A stretch of 54,782 nt of DNA from JAUVZL01 sp965603515 (GTDB taxonomy: Bacteria > Hydrothermota > Tepidihabitantia > SM23-42), in assembly GCA_965603515.1 (NCBI GenBank), contig CBFDDH010000015.1, positions 1 through 54,782 on the forward strand, written 5' to 3'. The number at the start of each line of letters is the position of its first letter. Position 1 is the first letter of the stretch. This document shows, piece by piece, positions 1-9,332 of this stretch. A model generated the notes under the pieces. It made no database searches and had not been told where the DNA came from. It worked only from the letters and a program-made list of their open reading frames with translations. Position numbers and translations under genes: made by a program.

Positions 1-2202
1 CAATGATACATAAGGGTCAGTTTCTGAAAGCAAGCCGTAGACACTAAAAGCAGTTTCACTCCCAATATTCTTTACCCAGATACCAAGGTCAACAGTTTCT
101 CCTGGATTAACTTGACCGTCCCCACCAGAATCATTAATGATCAGAGAACCCAATGAGACATAAGGTCCAGATGCAGTAGTGATGAGTGCATAACCTTGAT
201 GCGGTATGTAATTGTGTCTGGTTACGGTCACGTACATTGTGTCACCTGGGGTTGTCGGTGCAATACTGAGGTTTGCATTGCCTGATGCATTAGTATATTC
301 TGCAACATGCATTTCTGGAGATTGATTTGGTATCCAGCAGCAGACCAGGGCATTAGCCAAAGGAGCTCCGTCAGTTACGGTTACCGTAAATGTGCTCGCT
401 CCAGGAAAAACAATCGCTGGATAGCTGACATTCATGTTCTGAGGTTCTTCAGTCCACAAATCAAGCGAGGGATCACCGAGTACATGGTATGCCTCGTAAT
501 AATACTGCTTCATCCCCGATGATGATTGGTATACACCATCATACATACCGTCTTCAGTGAACCGTCCATGTTCATAAATCTCATCTGCATAGATCGCTTC
601 ATACCACTCTCTTTGTAGCCAATCGTCTTCATTCCAATAAGTTGAAGGACATGAACCATAATAGGCAACCGCACCACCATTTTGTTTTCTGATCCATGAT
701 TCACCACCACATGGGTTTGTAGATGAGCCGAAATTATTAGCGAGACAGCAATGTCCTGTAGCGATCGTCAAGCGGTCGCCATTAGTAAGCTGATTCACAT
801 GGGTGACTTGAAACGGTGGTCCATCATACCAGCCATCATCACTGCCATGACCAGACATCGTGACCAGGATACGACCGGCATTCACATTATCAAAGATATC
901 TTGAGTCGTAGCCCCATAAGTTACCATATAGAGTTTATAAGTTGTATAAGCATTAGGATCCATAAATGTGCTCGTACAGTAATTATGCGTTCCCTCACTT
1001 ACTGTATAATTATCATTACCCGCAAGGAAAGCATCGTCCTTATACCAACCGGTCGGCATATTACCTTTTTGATATTTGAGGATTTTTTCAACCTCAGTAG
1101 TTATGTGAGTTGTTGTTTCGCAGGACAACCGACCGTGGAAGATATCTGGAAGATAACCAGTACCGTCGAGTTCAGCATAGTATAGGTCAGTGACTCTGTT
1201 TGACGAACCACCGGTCGGCGCTGGCATATAACCACCATTAACATCACCAACTAAAAGAAGATAGGTCGGTGCAGGACTCTGTGCATCGATATAATTTTCA
1301 ATACCTGAAACATTCCATGAACTTATACTATCTTGATTTGCGACCTTTACATCAAAGCCTTTTTTCTTGAGCCAGTATGCAAGATTATCAACCTGGGTTT
1401 GAAAACTATTGTGCGTGATTATTAGATAGTGAATAGGCAGGGGTAGTACATCTCTGAGCATCTGCTCATAGAAAGAGTAATTAAGCACTTTATCTTCAAT
1501 GAAGTCTTCGAAGAGTATTGAATAGTTCTGTCTGACTCTTTGTTTGGTCTTTGCTAAATCACCGTTCGTAAAAGAGATTCTGATCTCGATATTAGTATAA
1601 AAACGAATGGAATTCGTGACCGGGTTGTATTGTATTGGAACAATTTCAAGTAAGATGAGCCGGTGTCCGCGCATTATGTCATCATTTTCAGTTCTCACTA
1701 TTTCTTGCGGATACAGACCATCGTGTGTATAAGTCAGTTCATCGAGTTCAAACACAGGTTTTTCTCCAGGCATTTTCAAGACTGATGCAAGGACCGGCAT
1801 AATACGGTTATTAATACCGATTTCTTGTAAGCTGATTTCTTCATAATCAGTATCCAGGACTTCAATAGAGAGTGTTGCATTGAATGGCACACCGATTGTT
1901 TTTTTAATAGTCGGTAATCGTGGCTTGCCGATTTGTCCAGTGTAATAACCATCTGGTATTGTTAAAAGGGAGAAGGTTTCATTGTTGGTATTGATCATAC
2001 CTTTTGTGCTAATTATATCCCCATAGCATCCAGCAAGGCTCACCCGAAAGGACAGAAAGGTGGAGCTTGAGGACAAGACCTGTGTTTCTGGATCTTGAAC
2101 CAATCTGGAATTACCGAATGGCAACCACGCAGCAAACCCAAGACAGAATGATAATAAGATCATTACAACTAATCTCGTTGGAGAGATTAACTTACTTTTC
2201 AT
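1..2202 (-). CDS. C25 (gingipain-like) cysteine peptidase, secreted, partial (C-terminus outside window)
   Basis: The frame is open from an ATG at 2202 to the window edge (734 codons, no stop), so the C-terminus is missing. AGGAGGT lies 4 nt before the ATG and supports this start. The N-terminus (MKSKLISPTRLVVMILLSF) is a signal peptide or anchor. Residues of roughly 40-265 look like a gingipain-type propeptide with beta strands, and the caspase-like peptidase domain follows. The likely catalytic dyad is His452 (in SGHGSDDGW) and Cys485 or Cys486 (in TGHCCLANNF), as in family C25. Residues after about 585 are Ig-like strands (FPGASTFTVTV) and a CARDB-like segment (VNPGETVDLGIWVKN). Such proteins usually end in a T9SS sorting domain, which would lie outside the window. 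It is the only one of the three C25 proteins here with an evident propeptide region. The role is probably extracellular proteolysis. Confidence 0.85.
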   Translation of the reverse strand, partial: MKSKLISPTRLVVMILLSFCLGFAAWLPFGNSRLVQDPETQVLSSSSTFLSFRVSLAGCYGDIISTKGMINTNNETFSLLTIPDGYYTGQIGKPRLPTIKKTIGVPFNATLSIEVLDTDYEEISLQEIGINNRIMPVLASVLKMPGEKPVFELDELTYTHDGLYPQEIVRTENDDIMRGHRLILLEIVPIQYNPVTNSIRFYTNIEIRISFTNGDLAKTKQRVRQNYSILFEDFIEDKVLNYSFYEQMLRDVLPLPIHYLIITHNSFQTQVDNLAYWLKKKGFDVKVANQDSISSWNVSGIENYIDAQSPAPTYLLLVGDVNGGYMPAPTGGSSNRVTDLYYAELDGTGYLPDIFHGRLSCETTTHITTEVEKILKYQKGNMPTGWYKDDAFLAGNDNYTVSEGTHNYCTSTFMDPNAYTTYKLYMVTYGATTQDIFDNVNAGRILVTMSGHGSDDGWYDGPPFQVTHVNQLTNGDRLTIATGHCCLANNFGSSTNPCGGESWIRKQNGGAVAYYGSCPSTYWNEDDWLQREWYEAIYADEIYEHGRFTEDGMYDGVYQSSSGMKQYYYEAYHVLGDPSLDLWTEEPQNMNVSYPAIVFPGASTFTVTVTDGAPLANALVCCWIPNQSPEMHVAEYTNASGNANLSIAPTTPGDTMYVTVTRHNYIPHQGYALITTASGPYVSLGSLIINDSGGDGQVNPGETVDLGIWVKNIGSETAFSVYGLLSETDPYVSL

Positions 2203-2341
2203 ATTACCTCCTTAATTTTGGTGTTCGAATATATTATGTAGGTTTTTCTATTCTGCAGTCTTAAGTCTAGTAGTTTAATTTAGCCTCCTTTATTTTAGCT
2301 AAAATTCTAACTTAAAAACAACAAATTTCTTTAGTATAATA

Positions 2342-2369
2342 ATAATAAGGAAAATTATCTAATTGTCAA
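2342..2369 (-). promoter_or_regulatory. Promoter of the C25 peptidase gene (TTGACA-N16-TATTAT)
   Basis: Read on the minus strand, TTGACA (2364-2369) is followed after exactly 16 bp by TATTAT (2342-2347). The mRNA leader would be about 130 nt, unusually long for this window, and the gene has its own Shine-Dalgarno site. The leader (2203-2341) also holds an extra AAGGAGG at about 2284-2290 that has no good start codon behind it. Nothing else was recognised in 2203-2469. Confidence 0.55.
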
Positions 2370-2469
2370 GTCCTTTATTGATTGAAGAAGTCCTTAAAAA
2401 TCGAAGTAAAACCATGGATATCCATGAGTTTTTCGATGTTCTTAAAAACCCTGTTTTATTGCTTTGGAA

Positions 2470-4959
2470 TTATCTTGATTCACTGTTCAAAATGGACAAG
2501 ATTTCATTGTTTTCCGGGTTGATTTTGGCTGCTGCCTTGAGTGCCCTGATCGACCGTGCAATATCCCCTTTGTTTTTATATACCAGACTACTTAAGAACA
2601 GATTTTGACCTTTGAGGTACCGGTTCATCTTGCCGTGGTCATCGATATTAGTAAAGGTATTTGTTACATCACTTCTGTGTTTTAGCAGTTCAATCAAATT
2701 GATATGCCAGTTCTCTCGGCGTAGACTACTTGGTGTAAAAAACTCCAGAATTGGACGGTCGTCAGTGTTGATTCTTGCATCTGCAGTGAAATTATGCACC
2801 GAATTTTCGTCGAGGATCAAAGAGGCGGCGACCAGGTATGGATCGTCGAGTATGCCATCATTCAACCCGAACAGATGTTTGCTGAATTCGTTAAAGTCAA
2901 ACTGGATAGATCTATCATGTCCAAGGAGAATACCGTGGGAATGCGCGAGCCAAACTGAGGTATGCGGAAAGACTGACGAGAAAGTTCTTATCAGGGTCTT
3001 GAATTCATCGAGCGATAACTTATGCAAAGGCAGGTATTGACATATAACACCTCCTGGGTTTAGGAGCCGTCTGCAATTCACGAAGTATTCCTTTGTATAC
3101 AGATTATTGCACCCCAAGGTTGGGTGGGTTGGGTCGCATGAGATGATGTCATACTTCTTATTAGTCAGGAGTACGTAGTGTCTACCGTCTTCGCTAATGA
3201 ATTTGACTCGGGGGTCAGCAACGACATCCTTATTGAAACGACTGAAGAACTTTGCGGCCGCCTTGACCCCTGGACAGATCTCAATGCAGTCGATATTCGT
3301 GACATCGTGCTCAGCTACGGCTGATGAAGTAATACCGATGCCAAAGCCGATAATTAATACCGTATCTGCATCTGGATTGATAAAGAATGGTAAATGGCCT
3401 AATAGCCTAACGACTTTCAAAGCATCGTAAGTAGTACCACAGACCGCACTGTTATTTATATAACAAGCTCTAATGCCAGTGAGTTTGTCTTCGTTGACAA
3501 TTACTGTACCTTGGGACGTTTCTATATAGAACAGAATTCTATCAGCACGCATTTTGCTTCGGAACATTGAAGGCGGTAAGACCATGTGTTTGCCAAAAGC
3601 AGACCATGTTAGGAATAAGGCGATGACGAGCGCACAAGATTCAGCTATTACAAAACGCATTTTTTTCTTTGATTCAAGGACAACAAGAAGAAACAACCCT
3701 ACACCAAGGTTGATGAAAGCAACACTGATAAGACTCTTAACGATCCCTAATACGGGTATTAAAAGGAACCCAGCGATTAGAGAGCCGACAATCGAACCCA
3801 TAGTACTTACGAAAAAGACTTTGCCTACATTCTTGCCGAGATCTTGTAAGTTTGGTGCAAGCAGCTTGCACAGAAGTGGAAAACTGATACCCATGCAAAG
3901 GGTCGGGATAAACCCAATGATAAAGGAAAGAAGTAAACCCGGAAGGATCATGCGCAGTACAGGTACTTGTAAGGCACTTCTGATCGAAAAAAGTAAACCA
4001 GGTAGATCATTGAGCAGAAATGCGCCTAGTATTACAAAGAGACCTATGATTGTTTGACAGGTGGCGAGTAGAGCAATCGGTTGTTTGTTCGCATCGAAAA
4101 ATTTCGCAAAAAGTATGCTGCCGAGTGTGATTCCAAAGAGAAAAACAATGAGGATACTTGTGAAGCTGTAGGTCGAATTAGCAAGGAAGATATACAGGGC
4201 TCGGGTCCAGAGTATCTCATAGGCTAATCCACAGAAACCAATGAGACCAACGATCACTAGTAGATTACTGCTCATTGGTTGCTGAAGAAGAGCTTGACTC
4301 TTATCTTTGGGTGTTTCTGTTGTACTTACTTTATTCGTGAGCCATAGGCGAGAACCAAAGCCTAGCAACAAGTTTATCACTACTGCAAACATTAGACTCA
4401 AAGCCTGACCGAGATGCGCGATCAAGAAAAAACCAGTAACAAAGGCCCCGAACATACTGCCCAGAGTGTATACTGCATATACCCAACCGACGCCCCGACC
4501 GATTCTGTTCCGGTTATTCACAAGTTCCTTGCTTATGATCGGTAGGGTCCCACCTGCTAGAAAAGTGGGGATGAGCATGAACAGTGATGAAATTAGTATA
4601 ATGAACAGGGTTGAAACCGAGCTGCCTTTCAGTGCTAGATTAAGGATTCTATGGAACGCTGCCAGTTTTCCAAAGGTAAAGAAAGCAAGGGTAGAGGAAA
4701 TGCATATTCCGAATTGCACGATGCTAAAAAGTTTTAGGGGATGAGTGGTACGGTCTACCCTTTTACCAAAAAATATACTGCCGAACCCGAGGCCAGCCAT
4801 GAATACAGCGATCACGACCGTGGTCGCTATTACCGTACCTCCAAAGATCAAGGTAAGTTGTCGAGCCCAGATTATTTCATAGACAAGAACAGAAAATCCA
4901 GATAGAAAACACAGAATTAATAGCACTAACTGATTACTTAATATTTTATTCTCAGACAA
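2470..4959 (-). CDS. Membrane-fused spermidine/spermine synthase-like protein with C-terminal TPR
   Basis: 829 residues. The first ~430 are about a dozen hydrophobic helices in two related halves (VLVYEIIWARQLTLIFGG near residue 25 is echoed by GLAYEILWTRALYIFLANS near 245), the pattern of the 'fused MFS/spermidine synthase' family. A Rossmann aminopropyl/methyltransferase domain follows, with VLIIGFGIGITSSAVAE, an acidic ribose-binding stretch (IDCIEICPG) and the substrate-gate-like CDPTHPTLG...LYTKEYF. The last ~60 residues form a TPR-like hairpin pair (SLVYKNKGDIARSIRALKAA). Family knowledge suggests a membrane-bound polyamine-type aminopropyltransferase, but the true substrate is unknown. 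The start is a TTG with no Shine-Dalgarno site and no convincing promoter; it is preferred because the first helix begins within ten residues and the next Met is past residue 50. A perfect palindrome CACAATTGTG lies at 4987-4996. Confidence 0.75.
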   Translation of the reverse strand: MSENKILSNQLVLLILCFLSGFSVLVYEIIWARQLTLIFGGTVIATTVVIAVFMAGLGFGSIFFGKRVDRTTHPLKLFSIVQFGICISSTLAFFTFGKLAAFHRILNLALKGSSVSTLFIILISSLFMLIPTFLAGGTLPIISKELVNNRNRIGRGVGWVYAVYTLGSMFGAFVTGFFLIAHLGQALSLMFAVVINLLLGFGSRLWLTNKVSTTETPKDKSQALLQQPMSSNLLVIVGLIGFCGLAYEILWTRALYIFLANSTYSFTSILIVFLFGITLGSILFAKFFDANKQPIALLATCQTIIGLFVILGAFLLNDLPGLLFSIRSALQVPVLRMILPGLLLSFIIGFIPTLCMGISFPLLCKLLAPNLQDLGKNVGKVFFVSTMGSIVGSLIAGFLLIPVLGIVKSLISVAFINLGVGLFLLVVLESKKKMRFVIAESCALVIALFLTWSAFGKHMVLPPSMFRSKMRADRILFYIETSQGTVIVNEDKLTGIRACYINNSAVCGTTYDALKVVRLLGHLPFFINPDADTVLIIGFGIGITSSAVAEHDVTNIDCIEICPGVKAAAKFFSRFNKDVVADPRVKFISEDGRHYVLLTNKKYDIISCDPTHPTLGCNNLYTKEYFVNCRRLLNPGGVICQYLPLHKLSLDEFKTLIRTFSSVFPHTSVWLAHSHGILLGHDRSIQFDFNEFSKHLFGLNDGILDDPYLVAASLILDENSVHNFTADARINTDDRPILEFFTPSSLRRENWHINLIELLKHRSDVTNTFTNIDDHGKMNRYLKGQNLFLSSLVYKNKGDIARSIRALKAAAKINPENNEILSILNSESR

Positions 4960-5071
4960 TTTGTTTTTTAGCGTTTAAAACATAACCACAATTGTGTGAT
5001 TTAGGTATTCAGTATTTTAGGCATTTAGATATTTACCCAAGCCTATAGCAAATGGGATTAGGTAAGGTATT

Positions 5072-6046
5072 TTACCACTTTATCAATACCCCACCCCAGG
5101 TAAAACCAGCTCCAAAAGCAACCAATAGGACTAGATCTCCTTTTTTGATTCGGCCGGATTTTGCTGCTTCGTCAAGTCCAATAGGGATTGATGCAGCTGA
5201 GGTATTACCGTGCCGGTCTAAGTTGATGCCGACTTTGTCCATGGGTATGTTCAGCCTTTTAGCAGTCGCTTCAATGATTCTGATATTAGCCTGGTGCGGG
5301 ACAAGCAGGGCTATATCTTCGGGTTTTACATTTGTTTTCTCAAGCGTTTTGATCGCTGACTCATACATGGCGCGTACGGCAACCTTGTAGACCTTATTGC
5401 CTTCCATTTTGAGATAATGGAGTCTGTTCTTGACGGTTTCTGTGGTGGCGGGCATTCTTGTACCACCTGCTGGCATGTAGAGAAGATCACCGTATGAACC
5501 GTCGGCCGCATAATAAGTAGATAGGATACCGCATTCTTCAGATGTTTTTCTGAACAGGGCTGCGCCAGCCCCGTCACCGAGGAGTACACAGGTTGAGCGA
5601 TCAGTATAGTCAGTTACTTTGCTCAATTCCTCGGCCCCAATAACTAGTATATTGTCATATCCGGTTTTGATGAAGGAATCAACGATTGAGAGTCCGTACA
5701 GCCATCCTGAACAACCTGCACTGATATCAAATGAGATGATTTTGCGTGCACCGATTTTAGACTGGACCAAACACGCGGTTGAAGGAAAAAACATGTCTGG
5801 CGTCGCGGTGGCAACTATTATCGCTTCAAGTTCAGTCGCCTTGATCTGAGCTGCTTCCAAAGCCTTTTTCCCGGCGGCTGCAGCGAGTTCACTCGTTGGC
5901 TCGCCTTCAGCTGAAATCCTTCTTTCTTTGACCCCTGATCGTGTTCGAATCCATTCGTCCGAAGTCTCAACTATTTTCTCTAAATCAAAGTTCGTTAATA
6001 TCTTTTTTGGTACACAGGTACCAAGACCTGCAATATATGCGTTCAT
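5072..6046 (-). CDS. fabH: 3-oxoacyl-[acyl-carrier-protein] synthase III
   Basis: 324 residues, full family length. FabH condenses acetyl-CoA (or another acyl-CoA) with malonyl-ACP, the initiating step of type II fatty acid synthesis in the cytosol. The catalytic triad is intact: Cys112 (ISAGCSGWLYG), His251 (VPHQANIRI) and Asn281 (RHGNTSAAS). The C-terminal glycine-rich stretch (LLVAFGAGFTWGG) is typical. It is the last gene of the operon. Its ATG overlaps the plsX stop as ATGA, which indicates translational coupling. No obvious rho-independent terminator was seen in the 112 bp downstream. Confidence 0.96.
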   Translation of the reverse strand: MNAYIAGLGTCVPKKILTNFDLEKIVETSDEWIRTRSGVKERRISAEGEPTSELAAAAGKKALEAAQIKATELEAIIVATATPDMFFPSTACLVQSKIGARKIISFDISAGCSGWLYGLSIVDSFIKTGYDNILVIGAEELSKVTDYTDRSTCVLLGDGAGAALFRKTSEECGILSTYYAADGSYGDLLYMPAGGTRMPATTETVKNRLHYLKMEGNKVYKVAVRAMYESAIKTLEKTNVKPEDIALLVPHQANIRIIEATAKRLNIPMDKVGINLDRHGNTSAASIPIGLDEAAKSGRIKKGDLVLLVAFGAGFTWGGVLIKW

Positions 6047-7011
6047 GTTTTTATTCTCTTCTTTATTTCATCAACAATATTGAACTCGACACAATCGTTG
6101 CTGAGTTTGATAGCATTCTTTAGGGCTCGGGGAGAGGAGTGACCGTGACAGATAACCGCAACACCTTGAACACCTACAAGAATACCGCCGCCGTACTCTT
6201 CATAATTAAATCTCGCTTTTAACGCCTCAATCGCCGGCCGAACCAGGAACCGACCGAATTTACGGCGGGCTACATCGTCGACTTCATCCTTCAACATGGT
6301 CATTATATTATCAATCATCCCCTCGAGGAATTTAAGGATAACATTGCCGGTAAAACCATCGGTCACAATGACATCTGCAAAGCCCTTCATCATGTTATTA
6401 CCCTCTATGTTGCCAATAAAGTCTATATCACTTTCCTCGAGGAGCTTATAGGCTTTTTGTCTTGCTTCATCACCTTTGCCGCTTTCGCTCCCGATGTTCA
6501 GGATGGCAACTCGCGGTTTTTTCTTTTCTAGAACTACCTCGGCGAGGATAGCGCCCATTTGACCATAATTATAATAGTCTACTGCTTTAGGATTGATATT
6601 AGAACCGACGTCGAGCAGTATTGAATACCCAGATTCAGCTGGGAGCGCAATAGCAATACCGGCTCTTGAGAGCCCTTCGATGTTACCGAGCATGACTATA
6701 CTAAATCCCAAAATGGCACCGGTATTCCCAGCACTGACAATTGCATCGACTTCTTTTTTCTTGAGCATATTCACCAAGACACCGATTGACGAATTTCTTT
6801 TTTGGCGAATAGCAACCGAAGGGATTTCATGCATGCCGATAACTTGGTCAGCATGCTTGAATTCAAAGCCGAGCTCAGTGACTAATTTTTCGTAGTCCCC
6901 TTTGCCGCAGACCAATATGTCGCAAATAGGGTCTTCCTTAAGTAGTTTCAGCGTCTCGAGCTCATTCTTGGGTGCGCTATCTGATCCCATCAAGTCAAAG
7001 CCAATTATCAA
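6043..7011 (-). CDS. plsX: Phosphate acyltransferase PlsX
   Basis: 322 residues. PlsX converts acyl-ACP to acyl-phosphate, the substrate of PlsY in phosphatidic acid synthesis; it is a peripheral cytoplasmic-membrane enzyme. Family signatures present are the N-terminal IGFDLMGSDSAPKNELE (usually a DxMGGD motif; here Ser replaces the second Gly), VDAIVSAGNTGAILG, LLDVGSNINPKA, and VIVTDGFTGNVILKFLEG. The order rpmF-plsX-fabH is classic and conserved in many bacteria. The start overlaps the end of rpmF by 4 bp and the stop overlaps fabH by 4 bp. Confidence 0.96.
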   Translation of the reverse strand: MIIGFDLMGSDSAPKNELETLKLLKEDPICDILVCGKGDYEKLVTELGFEFKHADQVIGMHEIPSVAIRQKRNSSIGVLVNMLKKKEVDAIVSAGNTGAILGFSIVMLGNIEGLSRAGIAIALPAESGYSILLDVGSNINPKAVDYYNYGQMGAILAEVVLEKKKPRVAILNIGSESGKGDEARQKAYKLLEESDIDFIGNIEGNNMMKGFADVIVTDGFTGNVILKFLEGMIDNIMTMLKDEVDDVARRKFGRFLVRPAIEALKARFNYEEYGGGILVGVQGVAVICHGHSSPRALKNAIKLSNDCVEFNIVDEIKKRIKT

Positions 7012-7202
7012 CTCTTCTCCTCTTTTTCCTTGGGCGGTACAACGACTATATCTTTGTAACTACCGCAGTTTGGACAAACCCGATGCGGGAGTTTTGGACT
7101 GTGACATTTTGGGCATTCAATATAGTCTCTTTTTTTCATTTTGTATTGGGAGCGCCTTTTATTTTTCCGGGCATGCGACTGCCTGCGTTTTGGTAGTGCC
7201 AT
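7008..7202 (-). CDS. rpmF: 50S ribosomal protein L32
   Basis: 64 residues. The N-terminus (MALPKRRQSHARKNKRRSQ) is the conserved L32 RNA-binding tail, followed by a zinc ribbon with two CxxC pairs (CPKCHSPKLPHRVCPNC). The presence of all four cysteines marks the zinc-binding (C+) form. A strong Shine-Dalgarno site (AAGGAGG) stands 5 nt before the ATG. The lysine/glutamate-rich C-terminal tail (PPKEKEEKS) is slightly longer than usual. It lies 47 bp downstream of mutL and is coupled to plsX. Confidence 0.97.
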   Translation of the reverse strand: MALPKRRQSHARKNKRRSQYKMKKRDYIECPKCHSPKLPHRVCPNCGSYKDIVVVPPKEKEEKS

Positions 7203-7249
7203 CTAGCCTCCTTTTACTTTTTTTTCTTCTTTTCACTTTTTTCCTTGTT

Positions 7250-9049
7250 TTATGTTTCTGGGTACAAGTTCATTGCTGTGAACCATTCGTTCAATTTTTC
7301 CATCCGCTTGCCCTTATTCTCTGGCAGGTTGAATGGTCGTCCGCGGCAGTCGATAACCAGACCGACAATTCCTCCAAACACTGTTGCTGCCAGAGGCTTA
7401 CCTCGTCCTTCACCGACATCAAAACCTTTTCCTGGTTGCAATGTGGCCTTTGCTTCTTCTCCCTGATCAAGTGGGAGGAGTTTGATTTCACCAAAATTAA
7501 CGACTAGATCCTCGGTTTTTTTATCTTTGCGTTCAAGCTTGATAGTGAGAGCTTTTTGACCTTCTTTACCAACCCCAAGGGGAGCGATGCAAGAACCTAA
7601 TAGGATGAGGCAATCTTTGTTAAAAACCTCAGTAGCTGATTTTTCATGGACCGTTGACAAAACACCAAGATGGGGCATCATGAATATCGAGTCAACCGCA
7701 AGGCGAGTTATGCCTTCAGGCTGAAATGCGTCGATAGTCATCAAGGCTGCTTGATTTCTACGCGGTGAATGGGAAAGGGCGCCACCTGATCCAATGAGAA
7801 GGTTCAAAGCCATGAGGTCGATAAGGCTTTCGCCGGTCATGCTTTGGGAAAACGCATCCGAGATCGTTCTTTCCTGTTGAACACCTTTGAGACCGACCGC
7901 CATACTCTTGTGTTGTTCAAAAGCCAATCTTAAAGCCTCCCGGGCTATAGCCTGTTCAATCTTCAAATCTTCTAAAGCACTGGGTATTGTAGTTGGACGG
8001 ATCATTTTATTTCTTATTCGGTTTCGGAGGCTTTTTTCTTCAATATCCTCAGGTAACCAACGCATGATATTTTCAATACCAGCTTCAGCAAGCACATTGC
8101 TTATTGAATAAGACATACCGAGATTAGCGCTGACCGTTCGGTTGAACGTTCCTTGAAATACTGAGAACACATCAGTTGTTGCACCACCGATATCAACGCC
8201 GATTGCGGCGATATTTTCTTTTTTAGCAACCGTTTCAACGAGAAGGCCGACCGCTCCAGGCGTAGGCATAATCGGTACGTCGGTTATGGTCATGAGGTTT
8301 TTGTATCCTGGTGCGTGCGCCATCACATGTTCCATGAACTGATCATGAATTTTATCGCGTGCAGGATTGAGATTTTCCCTTTCAAGAACCGGACGGAGGT
8401 TTTCAACTATGACCAACTCCGTATTTTCCTTCAAAGTATTGAGGATGATATCGCGGGCGTCTTTGTTACCAGCATAGATAACTGGGAGTCGGTAGCCGGT
8501 GCCGAACCTTGGTCTTGGATCAGCAGCCTTTATGAGTTCTGCCAATTCGACAACGTGGGAAATAGTCCCACCATCAATACCACCGGACAGGAGTATCATG
8601 TCTGGTCGCAGGTCCCTTATTCGCTTTATTTTTTGATGGGGTAGTCTGCCGTCGTTTGAGGCAATGACGTCCATCACGATTGCTCCTGCACCAAGGGCAG
8701 CACGCGCTGCACTTTCTGCGGTCATTGTCAAAACGACACCTGCGACCATCATTTGTAGACCACCGCCTGCTGAAGAGGTTGAGACATAGAGATCAACGCC
8801 TTCTTTGTCCTTTACGCCTTTGATAATATCTTCACCATCCAGTAGCTTTATACTGGAGAGCTCCTCGACCTCACGCACTGAGTTTAGAACTCCTCTTGTG
8901 ACATCCTCAAAAGGAGCCTCCACAGTTGTTGGAGCTTCCCCTCTTACGATGAGTCGATACTCTTCGCCTTTTTTCTCAATTAGAATGGCTTTGGTCGTAG
9001 TGCTGCCACAATCAGTGGCCAGAATTCTTTTTGGCTCTTTTTGCTTCAT
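7250..9049 (-). CDS. MutL/GlmL-family protein (actin-like ATPase linked to glutamate mutase)
   Basis: 599 residues from the chosen start. GlmL/MutL proteins are ASKHA-fold ATPases thought to act as chaperones or reactivases for adenosylcobalamin-dependent glutamate mutase and related aminomutases. The nucleotide-binding signatures are LATDCGSTTTKAIL near the N-terminus and IGVDIGGATTDVFSVF near residue 290. RPDMILLSGGIDGGT and LIGSGGALSHSPRR are also typical. The ATG at 9049 is chosen over an in-frame GTG at 9079 because GAGGAGG stands 6-7 nt before it and the conserved ATPase motif follows ten residues later. It overlaps the 106-residue gene upstream. No mutase subunit (glmS/glmE) is in the window, so the partner is unknown. 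Confidence 0.85.
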   Translation of the reverse strand: MKQKEPKRILATDCGSTTTKAILIEKKGEEYRLIVRGEAPTTVEAPFEDVTRGVLNSVREVEELSSIKLLDGEDIIKGVKDKEGVDLYVSTSSAGGGLQMMVAGVVLTMTAESAARAALGAGAIVMDVIASNDGRLPHQKIKRIRDLRPDMILLSGGIDGGTISHVVELAELIKAADPRPRFGTGYRLPVIYAGNKDARDIILNTLKENTELVIVENLRPVLERENLNPARDKIHDQFMEHVMAHAPGYKNLMTITDVPIMPTPGAVGLLVETVAKKENIAAIGVDIGGATTDVFSVFQGTFNRTVSANLGMSYSISNVLAEAGIENIMRWLPEDIEEKSLRNRIRNKMIRPTTIPSALEDLKIEQAIAREALRLAFEQHKSMAVGLKGVQQERTISDAFSQSMTGESLIDLMALNLLIGSGGALSHSPRRNQAALMTIDAFQPEGITRLAVDSIFMMPHLGVLSTVHEKSATEVFNKDCLILLGSCIAPLGVGKEGQKALTIKLERKDKKTEDLVVNFGEIKLLPLDQGEEAKATLQPGKGFDVGEGRGKPLAATVFGGIVGLVIDCRGRPFNLPENKGKRMEKLNEWFTAMNLYPET

Positions 9050-9332
9050 GCCTAGCCTCCTCAAGACGTTCGATTTCACATATTAACGCCTCAATGTTAG
9101 TTCGATCCTCCAACATCGCAGTGATTTCTTCATATTCACGATAATTAAATAGCGCGCGGTAAAAAGGTTGCATAAATATCAGGAACTGATTCCCCAAAAA
9201 GCTAAGTGGTTTTGCTGATTCCAGCATAACGATTGCGACTGGCGATAAACGATAGTCGATCGCCTTCTGAGCGATCTTATTGAGCAGAATTTTCTTTCTC
9301 TCTTCAGTTACTTCGAATTTTGGCTCGTCCAT
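9012..9332 (-). CDS. Uncharacterised 106-residue protein between gcvPB and mutL
   Basis: Not recognised as a named family. It has a charged N-terminal third, a central hydrophobic/amphipathic segment at about residues 31-62 (SPVAIVMLESAKPLSFLGNQ then FLIFMQPFYRALF), and a Glu/Arg/Lys-rich helical C-terminus (IERLEEARHEAKRAKK) that could form a coiled coil. The central segment suggests membrane association or helical packing; there is no signal peptide. The ATG lies inside the end of gcvPB (25-bp overlap) and its own end overlaps mutL by 38 bp, so the three genes are tightly coupled. The position suggests a role with MutL or the glycine decarboxylase, but no function can be assigned. Confidence 0.7.
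   Translation of the reverse strand: MDEPKFEVTEERKKILLNKIAQKAIDYRLSPVAIVMLESAKPLSFLGNQFLIFMQPFYRALFNYREYEEITAMLEDRTNIEALICEIERLEEARHEAKRAKKNSGH

Noticed and set aside
307..1185. Plus-strand open frames of 71-144 codons opposite the first C25 gene.
   Set aside because: They lie antisense to a continuous, motif-bearing peptidase frame and have no ribosome sites or recognisable content.
2199..2279. A 26-codon upstream ORF in the leader of the C25 gene, beginning after AAGGAGG and ending in an overlap with the C25 ATG.
   Set aside because: The only start codon at a suitable distance is ATT, which is very rare as a start, so it was not annotated as a gene.
4987..4996. Perfect palindrome CACAATTGTG upstream of the spermidine synthase-like gene as an operator.
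   Set aside because: A 10-bp palindrome is expected by chance at this scale, and no clear promoter accompanies it. It is recorded only as a note.
9050..9079. Longer MutL starting at GTG 9079.
   Set aside because: The ATG at 9049 has a strong GAGGAGG at proper spacing, whereas the GTG has none. The conserved ATPase motif needs no extra residues.
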